The notes beneath the pieces are model-generated. The model was not told the DNA's origin. It worked only from the letters and a program-made list of their open reading frames with translations, and ran no database searches. A DNA stretch of 7,584 bases, taken from NCBI GenBank assembly GCA_050942745.1, contig JBMNNX010000302.1, positions 1-7,584 on the forward strand, given 5' to 3'. How positions within the stretch are numbered: the first letter of the stretch is position 1; every line of letters starts with the position of its first letter. Shown here in pieces: positions 1 to 6,021 of the stretch. The stretch comes from UBA10939 sp050942745 (GTDB taxonomy: Bacteria; Myxococcota; Myxococcia; Myxococcales; UBA5297). A program made the translations under genes and the position numbers.

Positions 1-1981
1 CGTCCTCGCCGCTGGCGAGCTCCTCGACAAAGCGTGACACGCGAAGCAGCGTGCGCTCGTCGTCTCGCGAGGAGTGCGTCATCGGATAGGCCAGCCACAG
101 CTCGTCGCGGGCGCGCGTCGCCGCGACGTAGAAGAGCCGGCGCTCCTCCTCCTCTTCGTCCGGCTGGCGCAGCGCAGCGGCGAGCGGGAAACGACCGTCG
201 GCGAGCCAGGCGACGAAGACCGCGCGCCACTCGAGCCCCTTCGCCTGGTGGACCGAGGAGAGCGTGACGTACTCGTCCGGCTCGGCGCCCTCGACCACGT
301 CCTCGGCCTGGAACTCGGCCAGCAGCGTCACCTCCGACAGGAAGTCGTGCACCGTTTGGAAGCCGCCGGCGTACTCGGCCACTTGCCGAATATCGTCGGC
401 GCGCACCTCGCCGTTGAGGTACTCGGCGCGCAAATGGTCCTCGTAGCCGCCCTCGAGCACCTTCAGGATCATCTCGCCCGGCGCGTCCTGGTACTTGTGC
501 TGCGCTATCTCGAGCAGCGTGTCGGCGGCCCGCTGGTAGCCCGCGTGCGCCTTCTTCGGCAGCTCGAGCAGCACCTCGGGCCGTTCGAGCGCCTTCAGCG
601 GGCTCGTCGTCTCGCCCAGGCGCACCAGCGCAGTCCACACGTCGTCGGCGATGCCACTGCCGATGCCCGGGTAGAGCTTGAGCACGCGCTTGAGCGCCAG
701 CTCGTCCATGGGGTTGTGGACGAACTTGAGGTAGGCGAGCACGTCCTTGATGTGCGCCTGCTCGAGGAAGCGCACGCCGCTGCGCACGACGAACGGAATG
801 CCGCGGCGCGACAGCTCGAGCTGGATCTCCATCGAGTGGTGGTGCGCGCGGTAGAGGACCGCCTGCTCTTTGAGCGGGATGCCCTCGTCGCGCAGCTCGA
901 GGATGCGCTGGGCGATGAACTCGGCCTGCTGGTAGACGTCGCGCAGCGGCACGAGCGCCGGGGGCGGGCCGCTCGGCCGGTGCGAGAAGAGCTCCTTTTG
1001 GAACTGGCGCCGGTTGTTGGCTATCGACTCGTTGGCGAGCGCGAGGATCTCGGGCGTCGAGCGGTAGTTCTCGGTCAGTCGGTAGACGCCGCAGCCCGGG
1101 TAGCGGGCGGGGAACTCGATGATGTTGGTGAAGTCCGCGCCGCGGAAGCTGTAGATCGACTGGGCGTCGTCGCCGACCACGGTCAGGTTGCGGTGACCGG
1201 CGGCGAGCAGGTCAACGATGTCGCCCTGCAGGCGGTTGGTGTCCTGGTACTCGTCGACGAGGATGGCGCGGAAGCGCTCCTGCAGCCGGGCGCGGACCTC
1301 GGGCCGCTCGCTCAGCAACAGCTTCCAGCACAGCAACAGGTCGTCGAAGTCCATCACCTGCATCTGGTGCTTGCGCTCGGCGTAGCGGTTGGCGACCTTG
1401 GCGATCTTCTCGCTGAGCGAGACGAACTGCGGCCGCTTGTCGGCGACCACCTCCTCGAAGGTGCGCTCGGTGTTCACCGCGGTCGAGACGATGTCCACCA
1501 TCACCTCGGCCTTCGGAAAGCGGCGCGGGCCGGCCGAAAGGCCGAGGTCGGAGATGCAGGCGCTCATCAGCTCGCGCGCGTCCTCGCGGTCGATGAGGGT
1601 GAAGCTCTCGCCGTAGCCGAGCGCCGAGGCGTGCTCGCGCAGGATGGAGTGGGCGACGTGGTGGAAGGTGCCGCCGACGATGCGCCGCACGTCGGCGATG
1701 GTGCCGCACAGCTCGGCGACGCGCTTGAGCATCTCGCGGGCGGCCTTGTTGGTGAACGTGAGCAGCAGGATCGCCTCGGGCGGCGTGCCGGTCTCGAGCA
1801 TGCGGGCGACCCGGTAGGTGAGCGTTCGGGTCTTGCCGCTGCCGGCGCCCGCGATGACGAGCGCGGGTCCGGCCGGCGCCTCGACGACCGCGAGCTGCTC
1901 GGCGTTCAGGTGCGAGGGGTAGTCGATGCGCAGCACCGGCGCGGGGCTGGTGCTCTTGAGCGTGTACTTGCGGATGGCCAC
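1..1981 (-). CDS. UvrD/PcrA/Rep-family ATP-dependent DNA helicase, C-terminus cut by window edge
   Basis: Superfamily 1A 3'-5' DNA helicase, expected to unwind DNA in repair or replication restart. 660 residues are visible from a GTG start and the frame stays open to base 1. Motifs in order: Q motif LNAEQLAVVEAPAGP (26-40), Walker A AGAGSGKT (44-51), Ia TFTNKAAREM (75-84), II VDEYQDTN (242-249), III GDDAQSIYSFRGA (270-282), TENYRST (303-309), V VHQAKGLEW (577-585) and VI RRLFYVAATRARDELW (614-629). All catalytic residues look intact. UvrD and PcrA are about 720 residues, so probably only a short C-terminal tail is missing. The GTG is chosen because GGAGG lies 11 bases upstream, no in-frame ATG/GTG precedes it, and an in-frame TGA closes the frame further upstream. 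Motif V reads HQAKGLEW rather than the usual HxAKGLEF, and the segment after Ia reads FHHVAH, so this may be a UvrD-like paralog. I give no gene symbol. The family call is very secure; which paralog is not. Confidence 0.96.
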   Translation of the reverse strand, partial: MAIRKYTLKSTSPAPVLRIDYPSHLNAEQLAVVEAPAGPALVIAGAGSGKTRTLTYRVARMLETGTPPEAILLLTFTNKAAREMLKRVAELCGTIADVRRIVGGTFHHVAHSILREHASALGYGESFTLIDREDARELMSACISDLGLSAGPRRFPKAEVMVDIVSTAVNTERTFEEVVADKRPQFVSLSEKIAKVANRYAERKHQMQVMDFDDLLLCWKLLLSERPEVRARLQERFRAILVDEYQDTNRLQGDIVDLLAAGHRNLTVVGDDAQSIYSFRGADFTNIIEFPARYPGCGVYRLTENYRSTPEILALANESIANNRRQFQKELFSHRPSGPPPALVPLRDVYQQAEFIAQRILELRDEGIPLKEQAVLYRAHHHSMEIQLELSRRGIPFVVRSGVRFLEQAHIKDVLAYLKFVHNPMDELALKRVLKLYPGIGSGIADDVWTALVRLGETTSPLKALERPEVLLELPKKAHAGYQRAADTLLEIAQHKYQDAPGEMILKVLEGGYEDHLRAEYLNGEVRADDIRQVAEYAGGFQTVHDFLSEVTLLAEFQAEDVVEGAEPDEYVTLSSVHQAKGLEWRAVFVAWLADGRFPLAAALRQPDEEEEERRLFYVAATRARDELWLAYPMTHSSRDDERTLLRVSRFVEELASGED

Positions 1982-1992
1982 GACGGGAAGCG

Positions 1993-1997
1993 CCTCC
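1993..1997 (-). promoter_or_regulatory. Ribosome binding site that decides the GTG start of the helicase gene
   Basis: The minus strand reads GGAGG 11 bases before GTG at 1981. The spacing is slightly long, but this is the only strong Shine-Dalgarno match in the leader, and no other start codon lies in frame before an upstream TGA. Confidence 0.6.
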
Positions 1998-2022
1998 GAA
2001 TACCGGGCGGATGGGACGGGCG

Positions 2023-2051
2023 ACTGTACCGATCAGATGTTCAGGTAGCAA
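2023..2051 (-). promoter_or_regulatory. Candidate sigma-70-type promoter of the helicase gene
   Basis: On the minus strand TTGCTA (2046-2051) and TACAGT (2023-2028) are separated by exactly 17 bases. Each matches 4 of 6 positions of the E. coli consensus. Transcription would begin near 2016, giving a leader of about 35 bases that contains the GGAGG. This is a pattern match only; promoter consensus in this lineage is inferred. Confidence 0.4.
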
Positions 2052-2090
2052 GGCGGACCGAGGCCCGCCCGAACGGTGACCTGTCGACCG

Positions 2091-2099
2091 TGTTAGCAT
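2091..2099 (+). promoter_or_regulatory. Candidate extended -10 promoter of the small lipoprotein gene
   Basis: TGT-TAGCAT fits an extended -10 element (TGn plus hexamer) and ends 29 bases before the ATG at 2129, so the GGAGGG site (2120-2125) would be inside the transcript. No convincing -35 is visible at 16-18 bases. It faces away from the helicase promoter about 40 bases to the left, making this a divergent control region. Confidence 0.35.
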
Positions 2100-2128
2100 T
2101 CGAGCTTCTGTCGGACCTCGGAGGGAAC

Positions 2129-2575
2129 ATGCGGGCGTTGTTCGGAGCGGTGGCGATTGCGGTCGCGGCGGCCGGGTGCAGCGAAGCCGATCTGCCGAAG
2201 GGCTGGGAGAACGCCGAGCGGGTCTCGGTCAACCAAACCGAGTGCGTAGGCAGCCCGTACGAAGGCGAGCAGGGCTCGGTTCAGGTGAGCGCGTTCGGCA
2301 AGGGGATAGACGTCGCCTACCGCAAGGCCCACTTCCGCTGCGAGCAGGCGGTCGAGGCGTTCGTGCGCGAGTCCGGCAACCGGATCGACCTACTCTTCCA
2401 GCCGGTCGAGATGAACCCCGACACGGTGGCGAAGTGCGGCTGCCTGTACGACGTGACGGTCGCCCTGGAGCGGGACCCGGGCAGCTACGAGGTCACGGTC
2501 TATCGGCGCTGGGACAATCTGAACAATGAGAACGACCCGGTGAAGATCGGCACGGGCTCCGTCACGGTGAAGTGA
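2129..2575 (+). CDS. Small secreted lipoprotein of unknown function with four mature cysteines
   Basis: 148 residues. The N-terminus is a short lipoprotein signal (MRALFGAVAIAVAAAGC) with lipobox AAGC and lipidated Cys17, so the protein should sit in an outer or inner membrane leaflet. I do not recognise a named domain. The mature part is a mix of likely beta strands with cysteines at 39, 71, 103 and 105. The CGCLYD segment (103-108), preceded by MNPDTVAK, looks like a conserved signature and would allow two disulfides. The C-terminal third (EVTVYRRWDN and onward) reads as beta strands. The start is ATG with GGAGGG four bases upstream at 2120-2125. The same frame is open far upstream, antisense to the helicase gene, but signal peptide and ribosome site place the true start here. 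It is divergent from the helicase and convergent with the thioredoxin-like gene. Confidence 0.85.
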   Translation: MRALFGAVAIAVAAAGCSEADLPKGWENAERVSVNQTECVGSPYEGEQGSVQVSAFGKGIDVAYRKAHFRCEQAVEAFVRESGNRIDLLFQPVEMNPDTVAKCGCLYDVTVALERDPGSYEVTVYRRWDNLNNENDPVKIGTGSVTVK

Positions 2576-2583
2576 CCGCGGGT

Positions 2584-2617
2584 CGGTAGGGGCGCACGGC
2601 CGGTAGGGGCGCACGGC
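2584..2617 (+). repeat. Two perfect tandem copies of a 17-bp unit
   Basis: CGGTAGGGGCGCACGGC occurs at 2584-2600 and again, directly abutting and identical, at 2601-2617, nine bases after the lipoprotein stop. Its 11-base extension CGGCAGTGCGC (2614-2624) recurs at 2654-2664. The G-rich GGTAGGGGCGCAC style resembles dispersed intergenic repeats, but a genome search is needed to show that it is one. Confidence 0.85.
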
Positions 2618-2626
2618 AGTGCGCCC
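2607..2626 (+). terminator. Strong 8-bp hairpin downstream of the lipoprotein gene, possible terminator
   Basis: GGGCGCAC (2607-2614) pairs perfectly with GTGCGCCC (2619-2626) around a GGCA tetraloop. It starts 31 bases after the lipoprotein stop. No T-tract follows, so it is not a classic intrinsic terminator. It could stabilise the mRNA 3' end, act with Rho, or be part of a palindromic repeat element. Confidence 0.45.
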
Positions 2627-2664
2627 GGCCCCGCAGGCACCGAGGCAGCGGCCCGGCAGTGCGC

Positions 2665-2708
2665 TCGACCAAGAATCGAGCATTTCGCTGGTCGAAGGCC
2701 TCGGCCAG
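2665..2708. repeat. Overlapping inverted repeats forming two mutually exclusive stem-loops
   Basis: TCGACCA (2665-2671) is the exact reverse complement of TGGTCGA (2689-2695). The latter, as CTGGTCGA (2688-2695), can instead pair with TCGGCCAG (2701-2708) through eight pairs, one of them G-U, around an AGGCC loop. One shared arm serves both stems. It lies between convergent genes, far from any start codon, so an attenuator role is unlikely and a repeat element is the better guess. Confidence 0.55.
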
Positions 2709-2736
2709 CCCAGGGTTTCGCGCCGCCTCAGCCACC

Positions 2737-2771
2737 CACTCCCAACTCAAAACTCATAACTCCTAACTCGC
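2737..2771. repeat. Five-unit heptameric tandem repeat (AACTCNN)
   Basis: Units of exactly 7 bases: CACTCCC, AACTCAA, AACTCAT, AACTCCT and AACTCGC. Four share a perfect AACTC core and the first differs at one core base. On the other strand this is GAGTTNN. The run is visibly AT-richer than its surroundings and sits 35 bases beyond the stop of the thioredoxin-like gene. It resembles the short tandemly repeated heptamers described from cyanobacteria, but only in form. Confidence 0.85.
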
Positions 2772-2805
2772 TCGGCAGCCCGACCGGCTACCAGGTGCCC
2801 ACCCC

Positions 2806-3252
2806 TCACTCCGGGCACTGCAGCCCGATGTACTCGAGCATCTCCACCGCGTCGTTGACGAGCACCTCGGGCTCCTCGGCGTGCAGGGGGTTGGCCCAGT
2901 AGACGCGCCCGAAGCGATCGCTGACGACGATGGCCGCCTGCAGCGACGGGAGCCCCGCCGACGCGGCTATCTTGGCGGCGATGCGCCCGTCCTCGTCGCG
3001 AAGCACCGGGAACGGCGGCTCGAGCCCTTCGAGCGCCCGCTCGCCCGCCTTGGTGACGACGGCCATCGCCGCGGCGCCCGAGAGGTTGTCGGTCTCGTGC
3101 CGATGGGCGACCACCTCGAGCACTCGCCGGCAAAACGCGCAGTCGGCATGGTCGACGACGACCAGCAGCATCTCCCTGCGCTGCAGCAGATCCTTGGTCC
3201 CCCACTGCCCGCCGTGCCTGTCGGGCAGGCTGAACTCGGGAACAGTCTCCAT
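2806..3252 (-). CDS. Thioredoxin-fold (AhpC/TSA-like redoxin) protein with CxxC
   Basis: 148 residues, no signal peptide, predicted cytoplasmic. The order fits a thioredoxin fold: EFSLPDRHGGQW strand (6-17), hydrophobic LLVVVDHADC (29-38), CAFC at 38-41, FPVLRDEDGRIA (81-92, typical of the redoxin family), then GLPSLQAAIVVSDRFGRV (100-117) holding a candidate cis-proline. A third cysteine is Cys146 near the end. The PxxxTxxC active site of true peroxiredoxins is absent, so a thiol-disulfide oxidoreductase or redox-sensing role is likelier than peroxidase; this is inference. The start is ATG with GGAGG (3261-3265) eight bases upstream. A TATCTT -10-like hexamer lies at 3273-3278 without a clear -35. 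Upstream on the same strand is only a gene remnant, so it probably has its own promoter. Confidence 0.85.
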   Translation of the reverse strand: METVPEFSLPDRHGGQWGTKDLLQRREMLLVVVDHADCAFCRRVLEVVAHRHETDNLSGAAAMAVVTKAGERALEGLEPPFPVLRDEDGRIAAKIAASAGLPSLQAAIVVSDRFGRVYWANPLHAEEPEVLVNDAVEMLEYIGLQCPE

Positions 3253-3316
3253 CGCGCACGCCTCCGCCAGAGAAGATAGGGAGCGTCAGCGCGGCGAAGC
3301 AGGCGTGCAGCAGCGG

Positions 3317-3586
3317 TCAGGGAGCCCCGCGCTCTGCGAGCCACGCCTCGACCTGCTCGAGCTGGGCTCGGTAGCGCGGCCCCGCGGCTTGGAAGCCGCT
3401 GCGCGCGGCCTTCGCCAGCTCGAGCGCGCGAGAGCGCAGCTCGCCCTCTTCCCACCGGACCGCCGCGAGGGCCGCCTGCGCTCGGGCGATGTCATGGCGG
3501 GCACCCTGCCCCTTCCACAGGAGCTCGAGCGCACGCTCGAGCCAGGCGATGGCGCGCTCGTGCCTCGTCCTGCACCCGGGTCCCAC
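3317..3586 (-). pseudogene. C-terminal remnant of a TPR-containing protein
   Basis: The frame encodes at most 89 residues from a GTG with no Shine-Dalgarno site. The content is an alpha-helical tail: HERAIAWLERALELLWKG, IARAQAALAAVRWEEG, RALELAKAARSGFQAAG and LEQVEAWLAER. The closing order (short helix pair, ALELAKAAR, then EVEAWLAER-like end) is what I recognise from the C-termini of large TPR proteins, often attached to Ser/Thr kinases in myxobacteria. Nothing upstream encodes the rest of such a protein. An in-frame TGA lies at 3608-3610, only 21 bases before the GTG. I read it as a truncated, decaying gene; a short intact TPR-tail protein is possible but less likely. Confidence 0.55.
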
Positions 3587-3607
3587 CGGCCGACGGCCGG
3601 ACCAGCT

Positions 3608-3703
3608 TCAGCGCGACTTGCGATTGAGCTCAGCGGCCTGGTTGCCGTCGCACTCGCCGCGCGCGAAGGCCGCGGCGCTCTCGCTGCGCAGACAATCCTT
3701 CAT
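3608..3703 (-). CDS. Possible 31-residue ORF or decayed exon-like fragment, unknown
   Basis: It starts MKDCLRSESAAAFARGE and ends NRKSR before TGA, with codon choice (mostly G/C third positions) like real genes here, a free Cys4 and a second Cys18. The frame stays open upstream of the ATG to a TGA at 3752-3754, with GTG/TTG alternatives, and no ribosome binding site is evident for any start. It is in the same frame as the TPR remnant, separated from it only by its own stop. It may be another piece of the same decayed gene. I do not recognise the sequence. Confidence 0.25.
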   Translation of the reverse strand: MKDCLRSESAAAFARGECDGNQAAELNRKSR

Positions 3704-3790
3704 GGGCCCAGCAGCGTCGGGCAGGGGAATGCGAGCGCGCAACACGCAGATTCAGGCAGGGCCGGGCAAAGCGCGCGGCTTCGGGCGTGG
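3704..3790. other. Non-coding gap after the solenoid operon
   Basis: 87 bases between the stop of the 138-residue gene and the small ORF. I see no strong hairpin with a T-tract and no recognisable promoter. It is continuous with a low-coding stretch reaching to 3253 that otherwise holds only the TPR remnant and the tiny ORF. Confidence 0.4.
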
Positions 3791-4207
3791 CTAATCGCCG
3801 GCGTCCGAGCCCTTGAGCAGCGCGTCGGCCTGCGCCTCGAGGTCCGGGAAGGTGCGCTCGGCACGCACCGACAGCGTCTTGCCCTCGAGCTCGCGCTCTT
3901 CCCAGACGCCGCTGAACCGGATGCGCCGCTGCGAGTCGAGGTACTCGAGGAGCACGAGATCGACCGCGTCGAGCGCGAGGTAGCGCGCGGCCTCGGCGTC
4001 AAGGCCGGTCTTCTCTAGCTCGACCCTCGCCTCGATGACGACCCGGGCCCCGCTCGCGCTGCCGCTCAGGACGAGCTTCGCCTCGACCGCGTCGGCCCGC
4101 GTCTCGCCCTCGACGCTGACGCGCTCGCCCGGCTCGAGGTGCTCCTCGAGGCGCTCGGCGATCACCTGCTCGACGGCCTTGCGGTCTTCTTCGGCCCACA
4201 CCGCCAT
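3791..4207 (-). CDS. Conserved-looking hypothetical protein, second gene of the solenoid-lipoprotein operon
   Basis: 138 residues, acidic, without signal peptide or membrane segment. It opens with an amphipathic helix (MAVWAEEDRKAVEQVIAERL). Next comes an alternating strand region, SVEGETRADAVEAKLVLSGS (31-50) then ARVVIEARVELEKTG (54-68). A helix follows (ALDAVDLVLLEYLDS, 78-92), then RIRFSGVWEERELEGKTLSVRAERTF (95-120), with an acidic tail. This looks like a small alpha/beta fold, but I cannot name it. The ATG at 4207 lies two bases after the TAG of the upstream lipoprotein gene (TAG-CG-ATG), and GGGAG (4215-4219) sits inside that gene's last codons, so the two are almost certainly translationally coupled. 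Without a signal, it would be cytoplasmic while its operon partner is exported, so a direct complex is not obvious. Confidence 0.8.
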   Translation of the reverse strand: MAVWAEEDRKAVEQVIAERLEEHLEPGERVSVEGETRADAVEAKLVLSGSASGARVVIEARVELEKTGLDAEAARYLALDAVDLVLLEYLDSQRRIRFSGVWEERELEGKTLSVRAERTFPDLEAQADALLKGSDAGD

Positions 4208-4209
4208 CG

Positions 4210-6012
4210 CTACTCTCCCTTCGCGGCGACGCCGATGGCCGCGCGGGCGGCCTCGCGCACCTGGGGCGACGGATCGCGGCTCGCCACGCGCTCGAGCGCG
4301 GGCCGCAGCCTCGGGTCGTTCGCCTTCGCCATCTCCTGCACGGCGGCGAGCCGGTCGGCCTCGCCCTCGTCGAGGCGAGCTCCCATCTGCCCGTCGTCGT
4401 CGCAGCCCTTGAAGCTGCGATCGTTCCACCGGGCCTTCACCTCGGCGTCGGCCAGCCGCGCGCTCGCCACCCGAAGCGCCTCGTCAGCCCGGCGCACGAA
4501 GAGCGCGTGATCGTCGGTGAAGTCGCGCGCGATCTCGCCGGGAATGCCCTGCAGCACGGCGAGCGCCTCGCGGGCCTCGTCGCGCGAGCCGCACAGCGTT
4601 CGCGACAGGAGCAGAGGGCTGAGGCCCTCGTCCTGCGCGCGCTGCTCGGTCAGTTGAAGGACCCGCGTCGCCAGCTCGCGGGCCGCGACCCCGGCGCTGA
4701 AGGCCTCGCCCTCCTGCGCCCGCACCTTGGCCAGGCGCCACAGGGCGAAGGCGTCGCCCACCTTCGAGCGCAGCGCCCGCTCGTAGTCGCTGGCCGCGCC
4801 GCGCGGGTTGCCGACGAGCTCGTTGAGGACGCCGAGCTTGACGTGCAGGTCCGCGCCCTGCGCCATCTGCCGCAGCGACTCGATGCGAGCGCGCACCTCG
4901 AGGTCGAGGGTGTCGGCCGGCAGCAGCGCGAAGATGCGCGCCAGGGCCTCGAAGGCCCGGGTGCGCACCCTCGAAAAGCGCGAGGTCGCCACCGCGTCGA
5001 GCAGCGGGTCGATGGCGGCGATCGCCCCGGCTCGCCCCAGCTCTTCGGCAGCGATCCAGCGATCGCGCGGATCGGGCGCGCGCAGCACCCGGATGAGCTC
5101 GTCCTCGGGCCGCGCGTAGCGGGCGGGATCGAGCCTGCGCGCGAGCTGCTCGAGGGCCTTGCCCGGCCCCTTTTCGCCGCCGAGCGCCTGGGCGCGCCGC
5201 CTGGCATCGGCGGCGAGCTCTCCATCGCGCTTGAGCGCGAAGCCGAGGAGCCCGCGCGGGTCGAGATCGGCCGTCGTCCACTCGAGCTCGAGGCGGTCGA
5301 TGCGCAGCTCGACCTCCGCCCGGACCGCGGCGTCGGGGATGAGCTCGGCGCGGCGGCGGGCGCCCTTGAAGTCGCCGATCTGCGCGCGGGCGAGCGCGTC
5401 GCGCGCGGATAGCTGCGCCCTGGCCTCGTCCCGGTGCCGGCCCGCGGTGTACTTCTCGAGGTACTCGGCGAGGCCGCGCGGGCCCGCCTCGCGGGCCTCG
5501 GCGAAGAGCCTGTCGTCGAGCGCGCGCTCGGCCTCGTCGCGGTGCGGGCTGCTCGGGTGGCGGGCGAGAAAGTCGCTCATCGACTTCGAGGCGGGCGCCT
5601 CCATCGCCGCCTTGAAGTCGGCCTCCTGCAGCGCGTGCCGCGCCTCCTGCGCGTGGGCGCCCGACGGGTGCTCGCGGAGAAAGTCGAGCCAGGCGCTCGA
5701 GGTGCCCTCGCGGCGGGCGGCCTCGAAGCGCAGCCCCTCGAGCAGCAGCCTGGCGTCGCTCGCCCGCGAGGTGTCGCCGAACGCGGCGAGGAAGCGCTTG
5801 TAGCCGAGCACGGTGTGCTGGCGGCGCGCCCGCTGGAACTCGAGCTCGGCGAGCCGGCCGCGCGCCACCGGCGCCGCCGGGTCCGCGGGGTTCTCGCGCA
5901 GGAAGGCGCGGTAGGCCTCGGCGGTGTCCTGGCTCCGCGCCTTCTCGTAGGCGCTCGCGCACCCGCACAGGGCGAGCACGACCGGCAGCACTCGGATGAA
6001 TCGGACGCTCAT
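4210..6012 (-). CDS. Large solenoid lipoprotein: five 37-residue repeats plus HEAT and TPR-like segments
   Basis: 600 residues. Signal MSVRFIRVLPVVLALCGC gives a lipobox-like LCGC with lipidated Cys18 (cysteine at -2 is unusual). Residues 22-205 hold five tandem units of 37, 37, 37, 37 and 36 residues. Each starts with an aromatic (Y/F at 22, 59, 96, 133, 170) plus an AR/AA pair, followed by an FL/YL pair, often a P turn, and EAR-type helix ends. Residues about 301-362 form HEAT-like pairs (PEDELIRVLRAPDPRDRWIA, AIDPLLDAVA). About 390-440 is TPR-like (NPRGAASDYERALR), and 548-596 is another HEAT-like repeat (DPRLRPALERVASRDPSPQV). No catalytic motif is visible; I infer an envelope scaffold binding other proteins. 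The start is supported by the signal peptide. The ribosome site is weak (GGGGA, 3 bases off), and a possible promoter lies so close that the transcript could be nearly leaderless. It is first in an operon with the 138-residue gene and divergent from the NlpC/P60 gene. Confidence 0.88.
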   Translation of the reverse strand: MSVRFIRVLPVVLALCGCASAYEKARSQDTAEAYRAFLRENPADPAAPVARGRLAELEFQRARRQHTVLGYKRFLAAFGDTSRASDARLLLEGLRFEAARREGTSSAWLDFLREHPSGAHAQEARHALQEADFKAAMEAPASKSMSDFLARHPSSPHRDEAERALDDRLFAEAREAGPRGLAEYLEKYTAGRHRDEARAQLSARDALARAQIGDFKGARRRAELIPDAAVRAEVELRIDRLELEWTTADLDPRGLLGFALKRDGELAADARRRAQALGGEKGPGKALEQLARRLDPARYARPEDELIRVLRAPDPRDRWIAAEELGRAGAIAAIDPLLDAVATSRFSRVRTRAFEALARIFALLPADTLDLEVRARIESLRQMAQGADLHVKLGVLNELVGNPRGAASDYERALRSKVGDAFALWRLAKVRAQEGEAFSAGVAARELATRVLQLTEQRAQDEGLSPLLLSRTLCGSRDEAREALAVLQGIPGEIARDFTDDHALFVRRADEALRVASARLADAEVKARWNDRSFKGCDDDGQMGARLDEGEADRLAAVQEMAKANDPRLRPALERVASRDPSPQVREAARAAIGVAAKGE

Positions 6013-6021
6013 GGTCCCCGG

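Noticed and set aside
2023..2039. CTG-N7-CAG in the helicase promoter region as a LexA (SOS) box.
   Set aside because: The spacing does not match the E. coli CTGT-N8-ACAG site, and it does not match the other LexA forms I recall from this lineage. It is a weak palindrome overlapping the promoter.
74..2575. An 833-residue plus-strand frame covering the helicase region and the small lipoprotein.
   Set aside because: Its left part is antisense to the helicase, which has all motifs intact on the minus strand. Only the portion from 2129 on is real, marked by a signal peptide and ribosome binding site.
2562..2750. Minus-strand frame reading through the repeat island (MSWEWVAEAARNPGLAEAF...).
   Set aside because: It is protein-like in style but lies over the tandem repeats and hairpins, runs into the lipoprotein gene, and has no ribosome site. 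More likely repeat DNA that happens to be open.
3586..3610. Selenocysteine signal: TGA followed by the CCGGCC-GTC-GGCCGG hairpin.
   Set aside because: The hairpin loop is only about 13 bases past the TGA, shorter than expected for a bacterial SECIS. GC-rich palindromes are common here, and no redox protein is in frame.
2930..4018. A 362-residue plus-strand frame.
   Set aside because: Antisense to the thioredoxin-like gene, the TPR remnant and the 138-residue gene. Low-complexity Arg/Ser/Ala composition is typical of shadow frames in high-GC DNA.
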